A stretch of 64,000 nt of DNA, taken from Klebsormidium nitens. Taxonomy: Eukaryota > Streptophyta > Klebsormidiophyceae > Klebsormidiales > Klebsormidiaceae. The DNA lies in NCBI GenBank assembly GCA_000708835.1, contig DF236966.1:124001-188000 (forward strand), given 5' to 3'. The notes beneath the pieces were generated by a model. That model was not told where the DNA came from. It did not search any database and saw nothing but the letters and a program-made list of their open reading frames with translations. Shown piece by piece: positions 1 through 10,991 of the stretch. The position numbers and the translations under genes are program-made. The first letter of the stretch is position 1, and the number at the start of each line of letters is the position of its first letter.

Positions 1-500
1 CTCTCGTTGACAGGCGCATGATGGTAGAGGTTGTGGTTGTGGGGATCACGAGGGTGTGTCACCTGTTGTTTGGCCCCTCTGTTGATCCCGTGAGAAATTC
101 CCGTTTCTGGCGACTAAACTTCTCATGGGCCTCCAAGCTGAGCAGCGTATGAAGGGGAGCAAACCGTAGACCATAAACACGTTCCTCTCAAGTATCATGT
201 GAGCTTTTAGTTTGAGAAAGCCTTGTTTCTTTAAGACTCATTGCCACGTCCTTATCCTTGTCGCGTCGATTTCAATGAAGTTTTCCTTCCGAATCCACAA
301 AGATGGCATTTTGGCCTCTTGATCACAGAATTCGTTGTATCAGACTTTAGCACCCCAACCTCGCCAAGCTTCCATGTCAAGTCCAAGAGAAGCTTCTCTC
401 AAGGGGGGGTAGTCTGTTGATCATAGAAGACCACCAAACAGAAACCTCGTCCACTCCCTACAGGCGCGAGTGGCCAAGCATCCCCTTCCCCCCGGCCCAG
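1..500. other. Window start, no supported gene
   Basis: I see no convincing coding exon here. Any earlier exon of the F-box/WD40 gene that follows, including the front half of its F-box, would lie upstream of the window or in this stretch, but I could not identify it. A run of seven G just before position 411 is the only composition feature. Confidence 0.4.
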
Positions 501-3500
501 CCAACACCCCCAGCATGGCGACATCTCTTCTTCGACCGATGGAAAGCTTGCCGCCAATTCCGCTTCCAAGATCCTTCCGTGTCAAAGTGGGCCTGCGAGG
601 GGTTCTCTCCAGTCTGGCAGATTGCTATTAATTTTGACCAGAGCATAACTTGTCTAACCTGTGCGGAGCTGAGCACTTGGACATTTTCGGACAAAGAGGC
701 CCCCGTCCGAAATGTGTCCAAGCACAAGCGAGCCTGCAAGACCGGGGAAAAGGCTCTGATGGTCCCAATAGAACTTCCCATGTTAGATCTCCGGGGGTGC
801 CCTGCTGTCTCCGTAGACAGTGGCTTCCACCCTGTAATGCTGACCTCAGTAAGCCTTTCTGCCGGAGCGGAAGAAGCAGGACGCCTAAACTCGCCAATTA
901 CCCCAACTCCATTCGAGGTTGGTAGAACAAAAAAAGGCGAACGAACACCAAGCTCTGAGGCGCTAGCACCAAAAGAGCACTTTTTCCTGGTGGCGGAAGA
1001 TAAGGTCCGTCTGTACAGCAGCCTTAGGGGGTGCTGCCGCACGCTCTCGACCACCCCCCCAGAACGGGTTCTGGCTCTGACCGACAGGGTTTTGGACTTG
1101 CCCGCTGGAGCACCTGAGGCAGTGATTGCAACTGGGGGGGAGGATAAGGTGGTGCGACTGTGGACGCTTGGGAGCCGCAGGAAAGGGGAGCAGCGACTGG
1201 TTTGCACTTTGCGGGGGCACGAGGATGCGATTGTCTTTCTTAGTGTGGCAAGGTGAGAAGTTGCCCTGTTCCAAGGGGGACGATCTCTTGGGTGGTGAGA
1301 TCTGTTTTGATGTCTGACTGGTGGTAGTGCCGTACTTGCTTCGGTAAGTGATGGCAAGTCGCTTGTGCAACATCTGCGTTCCATCACATTTGGGTGTTCC
1401 TTTCCCTCTTTCTCTTGTTTTCTTCTCTTCTGAGCTTTTGTTAGTGCCTTTGGATTTCCTAGCAGCACCCTCGACAGCTTTTTCTCTACTCCGTTTGCTG
1501 TCCACTGCGTTTCAGTCCGCCAATCTGACATAATCGGTCGGCATCTACCTTAGTATGCTTTCTTTTCTTTTCTTTTTTGCCAATTTTCGGCTTTTATACT
1601 TACTGAATTTCTGCACAGGCACGACCCGTCCCTGCTCGTCAGTGTGGGCAGTGCGGGCACCGTCAAGCTGTGGGACGCTGCGTCCGCCCTCGAGCTGCGG
1701 GGAGCGACTGCAGGCGCTTCCAAGAGCTGTCTTGCCACGTGGAAGGTTCTCGGGCCGACAGCTGGCCTGGCGATGTGCGGCCACGTGTGCTACGTCGCTG
1801 GGAAGACGGCTGTGACGGCCATCGATCTAAGAAGGTACGCCTATCTGCGCATTCTGCATTTCTCTCAAACACAGGTACGGGATAGAGTGGCAAAAACTTT
1901 GTTGAAAGGCCCGGTTGAGGCACTGGGTATAATCAAAGGCCTCCGTTTGGCAGCCAAAACTTTTCTGAAGGCGAGGTGATTCTTGAAGTAAAGCCGACAG
2001 CACAAGTGTCCTCTACTTGTTGGGCGGCTGTCGTTTTTTTTCGAGTACCCAGGTGTTGTCTCACGGTTGGATTTGCTTCTCTGTACCGTTCTGCTCTTAC
2101 CGTTACAGCTCACTGGGCAAGAAAAAACCAGAATGTGCTTCGATTGCAATAAGGTCATCGTCAATGTTTGGATGTCGCGTCAAATACCGTTGCGCTCTCC
2201 TCACTGATTCCGTCAAACAGCACGGATTTATTTTTACAGAGTGGCAATGTTATGCTTGAATTGATGCAAAGGCAAACAGCAGTTGATATCACACTAGACG
2301 CAAACATTAGTGCCTTCTCATAGCACGTGGCCCCCAACAAGTGTCCACAATCCGCCTCATGTCTACTTTCGTACCACACTTCCCAGCTTTGTTAGGCAAA
2401 ACACCGTTGATTCAACTTAAAGGCCGTACCACACTTCGTAGCGTTGATTAGGGAAAACACCTTTGATTCAACCCAAAGGCCGAACCAACCAGACATTGAC
2501 ACGTTAGCCTCTTTCGTCGCAGCCTGCGCGTTTTGGGTCCGGTCGCTTCCCATGCCGACCGCATCTCGGCTATGGCGCTGAACGCCGCAGGGGACAGGCT
2601 ATCTACGGGGACGACTAGCGGGTGAGCCTATTCACACCTTACATTCTGGCCTGCTTTGAAAATTTGTCTCCTCAAAATGCTGGATACCCTTTTGTATAAT
2701 AGATTCAAAAAGAAGAAGAATAGACGACAAACATACGCACAGCTTCAAAGCTTGAGCCAGAGACAAAACGTCCTCCTGCTCTTGAGCTTTTTCATTTGTT
2801 CCTAGAAACCTGGTTAATCTTTTCTTCGAGGACTTCCTGACCCTTTTTGGAGTGCCTCATCGCGGTGCCAAGAGACAACGTCTAGACAACGTCTAGTGGA
2901 AAGATGAAATGGTCTGCCTTTGTAGAAGATGAGCGCCCCGCCTTGGAATCATGGAGCCTCATCTTACTGGTCATGTTCACGGGTTGGAAACCGGGCCTTG
3001 CCAGCGCTCGCAGTTTTCCTTGATGACTGACCCAGATGCCCTCGTTACGTTGCGTCACCTTTTGGCTGTTTTCAGTCTGGTGCTTACGGCGGGTATACTT
3101 CCGCCCTAACCTGACGCATCGTCCAACACTCCAACAAGCTCAAGCTCTGGCGTCGCAAGGACGTAATCAGCACAGGTCCTTTTCTTGCAAACAATCAGTT
3201 TCTCAACTACGAAGCGCGCGTTCATTTCTCTATACCTTGTACAAACTTTGCCGACTTTGGCGCTTCCTTTCGCAGGTCCGTCTTCCTTTGGGATCCCACG
3301 CTATCCGATTTCCTGGCGCCCAAGCCCCTCGCGGAACTGACGTCACATTCGGGGCCCGTTGCGCAGATCCTCATCGATCGCTTCAAGGTGTGTCGCCGCG
3401 TCTGAGCTTCTGTCGTACTGCTCTAAAACTCGGGCGACATCTTGCTGCTCATTTCGCTGGCTGCGTCCGGTCCGTGAAGCTTCAAATCTGCCCAATCTGT

Positions 3501-4387
3501 CAGCATCTGTTCGCACCTGCGCGCGTCTCTTCACGTATGTCTGCCTTCAATCTCCATCTGCTTGTGACCCTCATCCCCTCGCCTTCGGACCAGTCCGCTT
3601 CACGGACCGAGAGCATTTCTTACGTCCATACGAATGCTGGGTATTGTAACGGACGGTTGTTCAGCTGGCCACTATTTGCCGCTCCCAGACGGATTCCGGA
3701 ATGAGTCAGCTATTTGGGAGCCTTTGTACCGATTCTGATCCCCCTAAAGAAAGCATCTGTGCGTCCCGTTTGCAGGTGGTCACGCGGACGGACTTTGAAA
3801 GCAGAGTCCACGTGTCAGCCGCCGACACGGGTGAGTCTGTATTCGACATCTTCGATTCTAGCCCGTCTCAGGGCAAGTCCTAGGATCCCTCGATCGAAAC
3901 CTATGCATTCGTCGCTCCAAGCTTGGTTCAGCTAGTTGCGGCGTTCCTTCAAGTTCACTCTTGCGTTATTCCGACCGGCAATCCAACTTGTGCCCACCGC
4001 CTGACCTGACATCGTGCTGTCGTCACCCTCCGAGGATTTAACAAGCGGTTGCTGTGGTCGACAGACAACCGTGAACCTCGTGTTCGATGCTTTTTACTTC
4101 TTAAAACAGATTCTCGCCACTTTGCAGGGGTTCCAATCTGCTCCTTCCCTCCGGAAGGCGACAACTCTCTGCAACTAGAGTGGCGGGCCGACAAGCTGCT
4201 GATGACGATGCGGGGGCCGCTTTTGGTGCTGGGCAAGCTTCATATCGTATCTGCTGATTTCAGCAGGTCTAGGATAGCTTATGAATGTGACGAGAAAAAG
4301 GAGGAAGAGCAGGGCAGCGGTGACGACCTGGGCCGATTCTGGGAGCGACACAGTGACGACGTAGAAGATGATTCCGACGCGGATTGA
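501..4387 (+). CDS. F-box/WD40-repeat protein, 5' end missing
   Basis: Six exons join in phase: about 501-1252, 1619-1834, 2523-2621, 3276-3387, 3776-3830 and 4128-4387 (TGA). The first exon starts with a tryptophan-rich stretch (WRHLFFDRWKAC) like the back end of an F-box, after which WD40 blades follow: a GGEDKVVRLW blade in exon 1, GSAGTVKLWD in exon 2, and a blade split across the exon 3/4 junction (GTTSG then SVFLWDPTL). The C-terminus is acidic and ends DDVEDDSDAD. F-box/WD40 proteins normally act as substrate receptors of SCF ubiquitin ligases, with the propeller binding the target; that role is inferred from architecture. The N-terminal half of the F-box is not visible, and exon 1 stays open for about 750 bases, so a small intron inside it cannot be excluded. 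The gene converges with the PDI gene, whose stop is about 730 bases away. Confidence 0.72.
2371..2482. repeat. Two-copy 55-bp tandem repeat in an intron
   Basis: Within intron 2 of the F-box/WD40 gene, a unit starting GTACCACACTTC and ending AAAGGCC occurs twice head to tail (about 2371-2425 and 2426-2482) with scattered substitutions. The second copy lies about 40 bases before the acceptor at 2522. It carries no exon sequence. Confidence 0.75.
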
Positions 4388-5117
4388 CTAGTCAAAGATT
4401 GCTTTACAAATGCAGCGGCATGAAGCAAGCGAAGGGGATAATCGGAGACAGGTGCAGCAAAGTAGACTACATGTTTCCTGTACGTTAGTAGATGCGGATC
4501 ATCAGAGATATACTACATACCAGGATAGCATGGAATCCGTCGCAACCATCCTGGATCATATGGTATTGGACTCATTGCCGGCACGCGGACTCATTTGCCG
4601 GCGTCACGATGAAAGGAAAGCGCATGGACCGCAAGTGTCAAGGCTGGCTGATTGGGTTCGTTGCTCATGCAACGGGTCATATATTTACGAGTCTATAGCT
4701 GTACCTTTGGCCCAAAAAGTCGGTCAGCCTTTGCGCGTGTTATACTTCTCCGGCATGCCCACATGTGCAAATTCATAAGGTAGTACATCTCTACCTTATA
4801 TATATGAATTTAGGCAACAGAATTGGTGACGCGTGCATTTGAGCTGCGCTAGCTCTCGCGCCATGAACACGTTGATTGGTAAATTTGTGCTGGTACGTAC
4901 ATGTGCAGCACGTGACATGATTGATTCGCGGACTCAGCCAAGAGCAATCGCTCGACCACATGGCAAATCACAGCCACTGCTGTCCCGTGTCCACCGTAAT
5001 ACAAGGCTTGTGAATGGCTGCTGTCGGAAGCGAGAGGTGGGTATTAACTCAGCTCAGACGAAACACCGACTTCTTTCGTCAAGGAGGTGCGCACAAAAAG
5101 TTAGCTCACTTCGTCGG
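4388..5117. other. Convergent intergenic spacer
   Basis: Space between the stop of the F-box/WD40 gene and the stop of the PDI gene on the other strand. It should hold both 3' untranslated regions. I see no coding exon, repeat or RNA gene. Confidence 0.5.
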
Positions 5118-8100
5118 CTACAGCTCCTCATTCATTAGATCGTCGAGACTGAACTCCTCTTCCTCTTCTAGCTTCCCGTCTTTCCCATCCCACGGCTGCA
5201 CCGTCTTTACTGAGGGAACCGCCGAGATTGTCGTGACCCCAGTTGACGGATTCTGCAAAGAGACAAAAGCGCCGAAGTGTTTCATGTCGAGAAACGAAGA
5301 GGGTATCAAAGTAGTCGAAGAGATAGATTGCCAAGATCACTCTCAAGCAATCTGGCTTTCTCGAGCGAGACGAGGCTGCCAATCTGAGCGGCAATCCCAA
5401 GCCTCACATCTGCGACACTGGATGCCCACTGAAACCTGACAACAACATCGTCGAAGCGGAAACTACGACAGGAGAAACGGATTCGGCGCAGAATACCAAC
5501 ATCACGCAGACGCCTGACATCCTCTGCAGGATCTAGATCTCCAGCACTTGATGCCACAGACGCGCTGATCGACTGGTCCTTCTCATAGCGACACCAAGAC
5601 CGCATAGACACAAAGAGCACGAAACGACTAGCGTCTTCCGACAAATCACTCAATCTGCACAACTCACCGCCACAAACGCGCTGATTGACTGGTCCCGCTC
5701 ATAATCGAACCGAAATCGCATAAAGGCTGACAGAATGCAAACGCCTAACATTCTCCAAAGGTTCCCAACGAGAGTCGCACACTTCACCGCCATGAACGCG
5801 CTTGATCGACCGGTCCACTCATTGGCGAACCAAGACCGCGCAGACGTTGACAGAACGCAAACGCCTTACCTCCTCCAAACATTCGCAACGATTTTCGCAA
5901 AACTCACTGCCACGAGCGCGCTGATCGACTGGTTCACTCGTCCTCGAAGCGAGACCGCATAGGCGCTGAGAGCACGCAACAGCCAAATATCCTTCCCAAC
6001 AAGAACCGCAACTCACCGCCTTGAACGCGCTGGTCGACTGGTCCGCTCATAGTCCAACTGAGATCGCATAAACGCTGACAGTGCGCAAACGCTTAAAATT
6101 CTCCACAGCTTTTCAACAAAATCTGCATCACTCACCGCCACGAACGTGCTGATCGACTGGTCCGCTCATAGAAACCAAGACCGCATAGACGCTGACAGCA
6201 CGCAAAGGCCTAACATCCTCCACAAATTTCCAACAAGTTCGCAAAGCTCACCGCCACAAACGTGCTGATCGACTGGTCCGCGAACGCGCCCCGCAGCGAC
6301 GAGTACACCCCCTTCTTCGCGTTGAGCCCAACCATTGCCGGGTATCCGTACCCCCCCACCCCGACCGCTTCTTCCAACTCGGGCTGCGCCCCGGCCTCAG
6401 CCCACACGTACCCATACGGCCGCCGCTTATGCTTCTCCGCCGTCGCTTTGAGCGTGGTGATGTAGGCGTTGCGCCCGGCGGCGCCCGAGTCCAGGATGTG
6501 CGGGAGGAAGGAGAGGAAGCAGATCTGGGCGTTGCCGCATGCCTTGTCATAGGCCGCCTGGAAACGATGAAGATAGGCTCGTTTTGTGTATTATGTTGGT
6601 GTACAATTCAGGGAGGGTATTGGTAATTGCGCATGGCAGCGCCCCAGTCAAGGATGAGCGGAAGGAAGGAGAGGAAGCAGATTTGCGCAGTGCCGCACGC
6701 CTTGTCATAGGCCGCCTGCAAACGTGGAGGATAGGTTGTTTACCAGAGATATTGGTGTTCGCTGAAGGAGGAAAGTGGTGATTGCGCTAGGATGAGCGGA
6801 AAAGAGGAGACGAAGCAGACTTGTGCGTAGCCGCACGCCTTGTCGTAGGCCGCCTGCAAACGTAATAGATAAGTTCTTTTCGGAGAAATAGTTTGGTGTC
6901 AGCTTAGGGAGGGTAGTGGTGATTGCGAGCAGTAGCACCCCAGTCCAGGATATGCTGCAGAAAGGGGAGGTAGCAGATTGCGCGTTGCCGCACCCCATAG
7001 ATTCTTTTTTGTGAGACGTGTTGGTATCAGTTCAGAGAAGCAAGTGGTGGTTGCGCACGACAGCGTCCGAGTCCAGGATGTGCGGAAAGAAGGAGAGGAA
7101 GCAGATCTGGGCAGCACCGCATGCCTTCTCGTAGGCAGCCTGAGAATGGGCTGCATTGGGCTAAGAACTTCGTGCCATGAACCTTTCTTCAGTGCGTATG
7201 GAGGCAGCAGTATAACAGAGCTACGAGGGCGCTGCTTGAGTGTGCCGAAAGCATAGCGGACTTTGCAGCAGCGGACTCGAGCCTGCGTCGTCCCTTGTAT
7301 GACCACCTTCTTTGTACCAGAAGCAACAACGGTCCGAAGAAAGCAGTGTAGGCGCCGACTAAAGGGCTATTCAGATCCGGTTTGAGGTACCCATTGTAAA
7401 CCAACTGAACCAACGCGTGTAAGAGGAAGGAAGAAGAAACGCATATGCAATTTCGTGAGTGGAGCTTGGCAAAACGTACTGAAAGGCTGGAAGAGCTTTG
7501 CGGAGATGGACGAATCGAGCTGTGTCAGCCCTCCTGCACGATCGAGACTTTGTGCGGGCCTGATCGTCTTGGATTCAGAAATGGTGCTCCGCGGAAAGAT
7601 TAAGATCGAAACAGTCGTATTGATCGTCCCTCAATCATGCTTCGAGCCGCACATCATGCATTCAAATTATGCGAAGTCGCATCGCTCCTACCGGACATAT
7701 CCAACGACGAAAGCAACACACACGGTTGTTTCCTCAACCAGCACCCTTTTTACTCAATTTCTCAACCTCGCTTTGTCAAGAAAGTGGTTCCGCACTGACC
7801 TGGCTCGTCATCTCCACCACTTCCGGGGCCACTGCCGACGTCTCCAGCAACCGCAGCGCATAGTCCTCAATTGCAGACGCCGTCCGGCCCTGCTCGTACG
7901 GTTGCGGGCTCTGCTTGTCCGCACCGAAAACTAGGATGGTGGGGAAACCCTTGACATCGTACTTGGATGCCAAGCTCGTCTCCACAGTGCAATCCACGGC
8001 CCCAAGCTTCACCTTGCCCTTCAGATTGCCGGCCGCCTTCTTCCACTCAGGGGCCAGAGCTTTGCAGTGGCCGCACCTGCAAGAAGCGAATTGGACTGAA

Positions 8101-10029
8101 ATTTATGGAAGTTCAACTTAAATAGCTTCCCCAAGTGTCACGTTGAAAATGGAGATACGCCCGTCAGGTTGAAACTGATGAGCGTTGCTACAGGAGCCGC
8201 CCTTTTGTTCCGCCCTTTTGTTATCAATCTCAGGGAAGGCAGCGTACAGCCTGGAGATGTTTTCGACCAACCTTCGCCTTTTATGGAGAGGTCGACTTGC
8301 TGAGATTACCTCAACACATTCTCCACCCTGCTTCAGATTGATCGCGCAAAGTCAATCGCCCCCTTTCAGGCTCTGAAGTCATTGGACCCCTTTGTTCTCA
8401 GGGCCATTCCACCAACATGACGACTTGCTTCTCATCACAGCCCCCCTAAGACTTAGCAGGAAGTTCCTGCTACGCATTGGGGCAAAGAGGGCAAACTGCA
8501 GACTCTGAAAACGATGAAGTTCAAGGATTAATAGATCCTCGAACAGCAGGGAATAAGGACAGGAGTTGGGGATTGCACAACCTTGCTTAGTGAGTCGGCG
8601 TTTGAGGACTCACCAGGGGGCAAAGAACTCGACCATCCAGAGATCCCCGCTCTGCAGCACCTCCTTCTCAAAGTTGCTGTCCGTCAGAGTGACCACTGCC
8701 GACTCCTTGCTCTCCTTTCCGCCGCCGCTGCTACTGCCGCCGCTGCTGCTCTTCTTGCCACTCAGGCGCGATGACACCAGACTCTTTGCCTGGCAAAGCG
8801 GTACGAGGAGTAGATTACGCTGTGTGACCGTGCAGAGCGAGAGTATGGGGCCAACAAGTGAGGAGGATACATTCACGACACTCAAAAGGGAGCACAGATG
8901 AACATCTAGAAGAACCATGGGGCTGTCAACTGCTTCAGCATTCCAGAGTATGCTAGGAGCCTCCTTATGTTGGGTGGTCGACCCTGGCTGCCCATCGAAA
9001 GGTACAAGGATGATGAAGCACCTAAGGGACATGAAGCACCATCATGTTTTCCAAAGTCAGAGCCTGGAAACAAGCATCCCTCAATCAGCCCATGCTGAGG
9101 ATGTATTTTTCTAGGGTTTCAGTCCAGAAAGGAGGTGCATAAAATCTCACCTGCTGTAGCACCCAGTCAACCATGGGCTTTGCCTCCCTTGCGCCTTGAT
9201 AGTCAACTGGTTTCTTTTGGCCAGGGATAAAGGCCTTGATTGTGGGGAAGCCCTGAACCCCATACTCGGCCCCCAAAGACTTGTGAGCATCAGCGTCAAC
9301 AGCCGCAACCACTGCGACGCCCTTCAGTGCGGTGGCGGCCTTGTCGTACTGAGGCTGCAGGCTCTTGCAGTGGCCGCACCTGTGAAGGATGGCGTATGAT
9401 CATCAAACAAGAGAAGATATGCAGACATCAATGCTAACCTGGAAACAGAGACTTTCCACAACAACAGTTTATATACGATGCTGAAGATGGAAGCTCGAAA
9501 GAAAAGCTACCACCGAGTGCTACAGAGATTGAAGTTTACCATGCTGCTAATAAAGCTTGACAACCCTAGCATTTCTCGCCTTTGTTGAAATATAAGGTGG
9601 ATTAGAGAAGCTCTGCACGTTGCATAGTAGTGCAATTGTCCCGCCAAATGCATACGTTGCCCTTTGATTTTCCGAAATGTAGACAATCAAGGGCTGACCA
9701 GCAAGGACATACATCAGAAACATCTCTAGATGCAACCTGATTACTGCAGCTACAGCAGAAGTTTTGGCACAGAGAGAGGATGTCCTCTATCCAATTCAAA
9801 GTCATCTGTTCACATCCTAAGAAACTCCTTCACTTCTGGGATATTGTGGGTGCACTTACCATGGAGCAAAGAACTCCACAAGCACGACTGAGTCAGACTT
9901 GAGCACCTTGCTCTTGAAGTTTTCTGGTGTCAGGGTCAAAACATCAGACGATGGCGCGTACAAACCAAGGACGGGATGCAGTGAACAAAGCAATGCAAGC
10001 GCAACCACTCCCACAGCGGAGCGCGCCAT
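5118..10029 (-). CDS. PDIL2-3: Protein disulfide isomerase, P5/PDIL2-3 type
   Basis: ER thiol oxidoreductase that forms and rearranges disulfides in secretory proteins. Six exons on the minus strand (10029-9860, 9379-9151, 8789-8614, 8076-7800, 6557-6252, 5252-5118) give 430 aa, close to plant PDIL2-3 (about 440). Residues 1-22 form a signal peptide; this is why I start at the second ATG (10029) rather than one ten codons upstream. Two thioredoxin domains follow, each with CGHC (residues 58-61 and 193-196), and each active-site Trp codon is split by an intron at the same phase (TG|G), as expected from ancient domain duplication. A Ser/Gly/Lys linker separates the domains, and a redox-inactive C-terminal domain contains the GGYGYPAMV motif. 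The acidic tail ends DDLMNEEL, so the ER-retention signal would be NEEL rather than KDEL. Exon 5 is flanked on both sides by tandem arrays copying its own edges (separate entries). Confidence 0.95.
5535..6285 (-). repeat. Donor-edge tandem array downstream of PDI exon 5
   Basis: About seven units of 109-120 bp, counting the real exon edge. On the minus strand each unit holds the last 25-35 bases of exon 5 (GACCAGTCGATCAGC then FVA codons) followed by a GTGAG-type donor and intron sequence with a conserved GCGTTTATGCGGTCT-like segment. Boundary positions equivalent to the real one (6252) are about 6136, 6017, 5908, 5788, 5668 and 5553. The donor reads GTGAG in most copies, GTGAAG at 5788, and is lost at 5553. 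Confidence 0.9.
6470..7145 (-). repeat. Acceptor-edge tandem array upstream of PDI exon 5
   Basis: About five units of 138-158 bp, including the real exon start at 6557. Each holds roughly the first 90 bases of exon 5 (encoding AYDKACGNAQICFLSFLPH or close variants) preceded by intron sequence and usually an AG acceptor. Equivalent exon starts are 6715, 6853, about 7000 (acceptor edge degraded) and 7139. The copy at 7139 has a good pyrimidine-rich acceptor (CCCATTCTCAG). After the shared part each copy runs into its own sequence and soon meets a stop codon. Confidence 0.88.
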
Positions 10030-10991
10030 GGCGTTGTCAACAATAAGATGCAGTGACACCGTGCACCACCAAAATGGAAGGGAATTGAGTCACGAACTAC
10101 CCAATTATGACAATCGTGCCCTCACACCCGTTCTAGGTAGGGATTAACAGCTTGCATTGGCATTGGGCAAAATGGGTCTTCCTCCTCAAAAATGGAAGGG
10201 CTCCCCAGGCGGGACACGCATCGGAACAATCTGCACCGTCCGATAAGGGTGGGGCTGAAAGATGTACGGTCGAACTGGCCTTACTTTCAGCTTAACTGGT
10301 CGCTGATTGGCCTGCTCGACGTGGCAGTGATGTCCGCAGATACGTGCCCATTGCTGCATTATGCAGCAACTCAAAACCGTGGAAGGGTTTTGAGTTGCCA
10401 ATGCTATGAAGTTTCAAACCCTAAAAGTTGCTGCATTCGCAAACCTGCCTTGGAAGTTTGAGGTCGCATGCAGAGCTCTAGCTAAATAGCTACCTAGAGC
10501 GCGCTTTAGGGCGTCTTCCCCTTCCCTTCTGGTTTGCGAGAGCAGAGAGAGCAGACAAGCCACGAAAGGGAGCTGAAAAAGCCATTTGAAGGATGTCCAA
10601 TGTGGTCGCTTGAAAAACAGAACTGTTGAAGCAGAAGTGCAATGCTGTCATTCTCGTCTTTGCAAGCCGGCTACCGAGCGCTCCTAGCTGCAGGGCTAAC
10701 GCTGTCACTTGCTGGGGGAATCTGGCTGGGGTCAACTTTCGTACATAACGGGAGACAGCAGACCTCCAGCACAAATCCTGAAAGTCCAGCTGCGAAAAAA
10801 TGAAGGCTTGATCTGCATATCTCTCATCGCCGCTTTGCGCAAGGCTGGCAGTTGTTGGATTTGCATACCACTCACAGAAGCATCAACATTTCTGCAGCAT
10901 CAGCGGCACAGGGGGATGATCCTCAGTTGCTAAACAAGAGACTGAAAAAAGTGAAGTTGATTAGTTGACTTACTTGGTGGATTTATATAAT
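10030..10991. promoter_or_regulatory. Divergent promoter region, PDI and aldolase
   Basis: About 960 bases between the PDI start (minus strand) and the aldolase start (plus strand), so it should contain both promoters. A TATATAATA-like stretch sits directly before the aldolase ATG, too close to be its TATA box. The only open frame of note is the small one at 10642-10803, described separately. Confidence 0.45.
10642..10803 (+). CDS. Possible 53-aa single-pass membrane protein
   Basis: A short open frame from ATG 10642 to TGA 10803. Residues 12-32 form one clear hydrophobic segment (ending LAGGIWLG), flanked by a short polar N-terminus and a polar Ser/Thr/Lys tail ending AAKK. A dilysine-like end of this kind is seen in some small ER or organelle membrane proteins, but I recognise no family. 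It lies about 190 bases upstream of the aldolase ATG on the same strand, so it could instead be a leader exon of that gene or an upstream open frame. Support is only the hydrophobic profile. Confidence 0.3.
   Translation: MLSFSSLQAGYRALLAAGLTLSLAGGIWLGSTFVHNGRQQTSSTNPESPAAKK

Noticed and set aside
458-1531. 357-codon minus-strand open frame
   Set aside because: Antisense to the F-box/WD40 exon and its first intron; no family motif, Ser/Arg/Thr-rich shadow composition.
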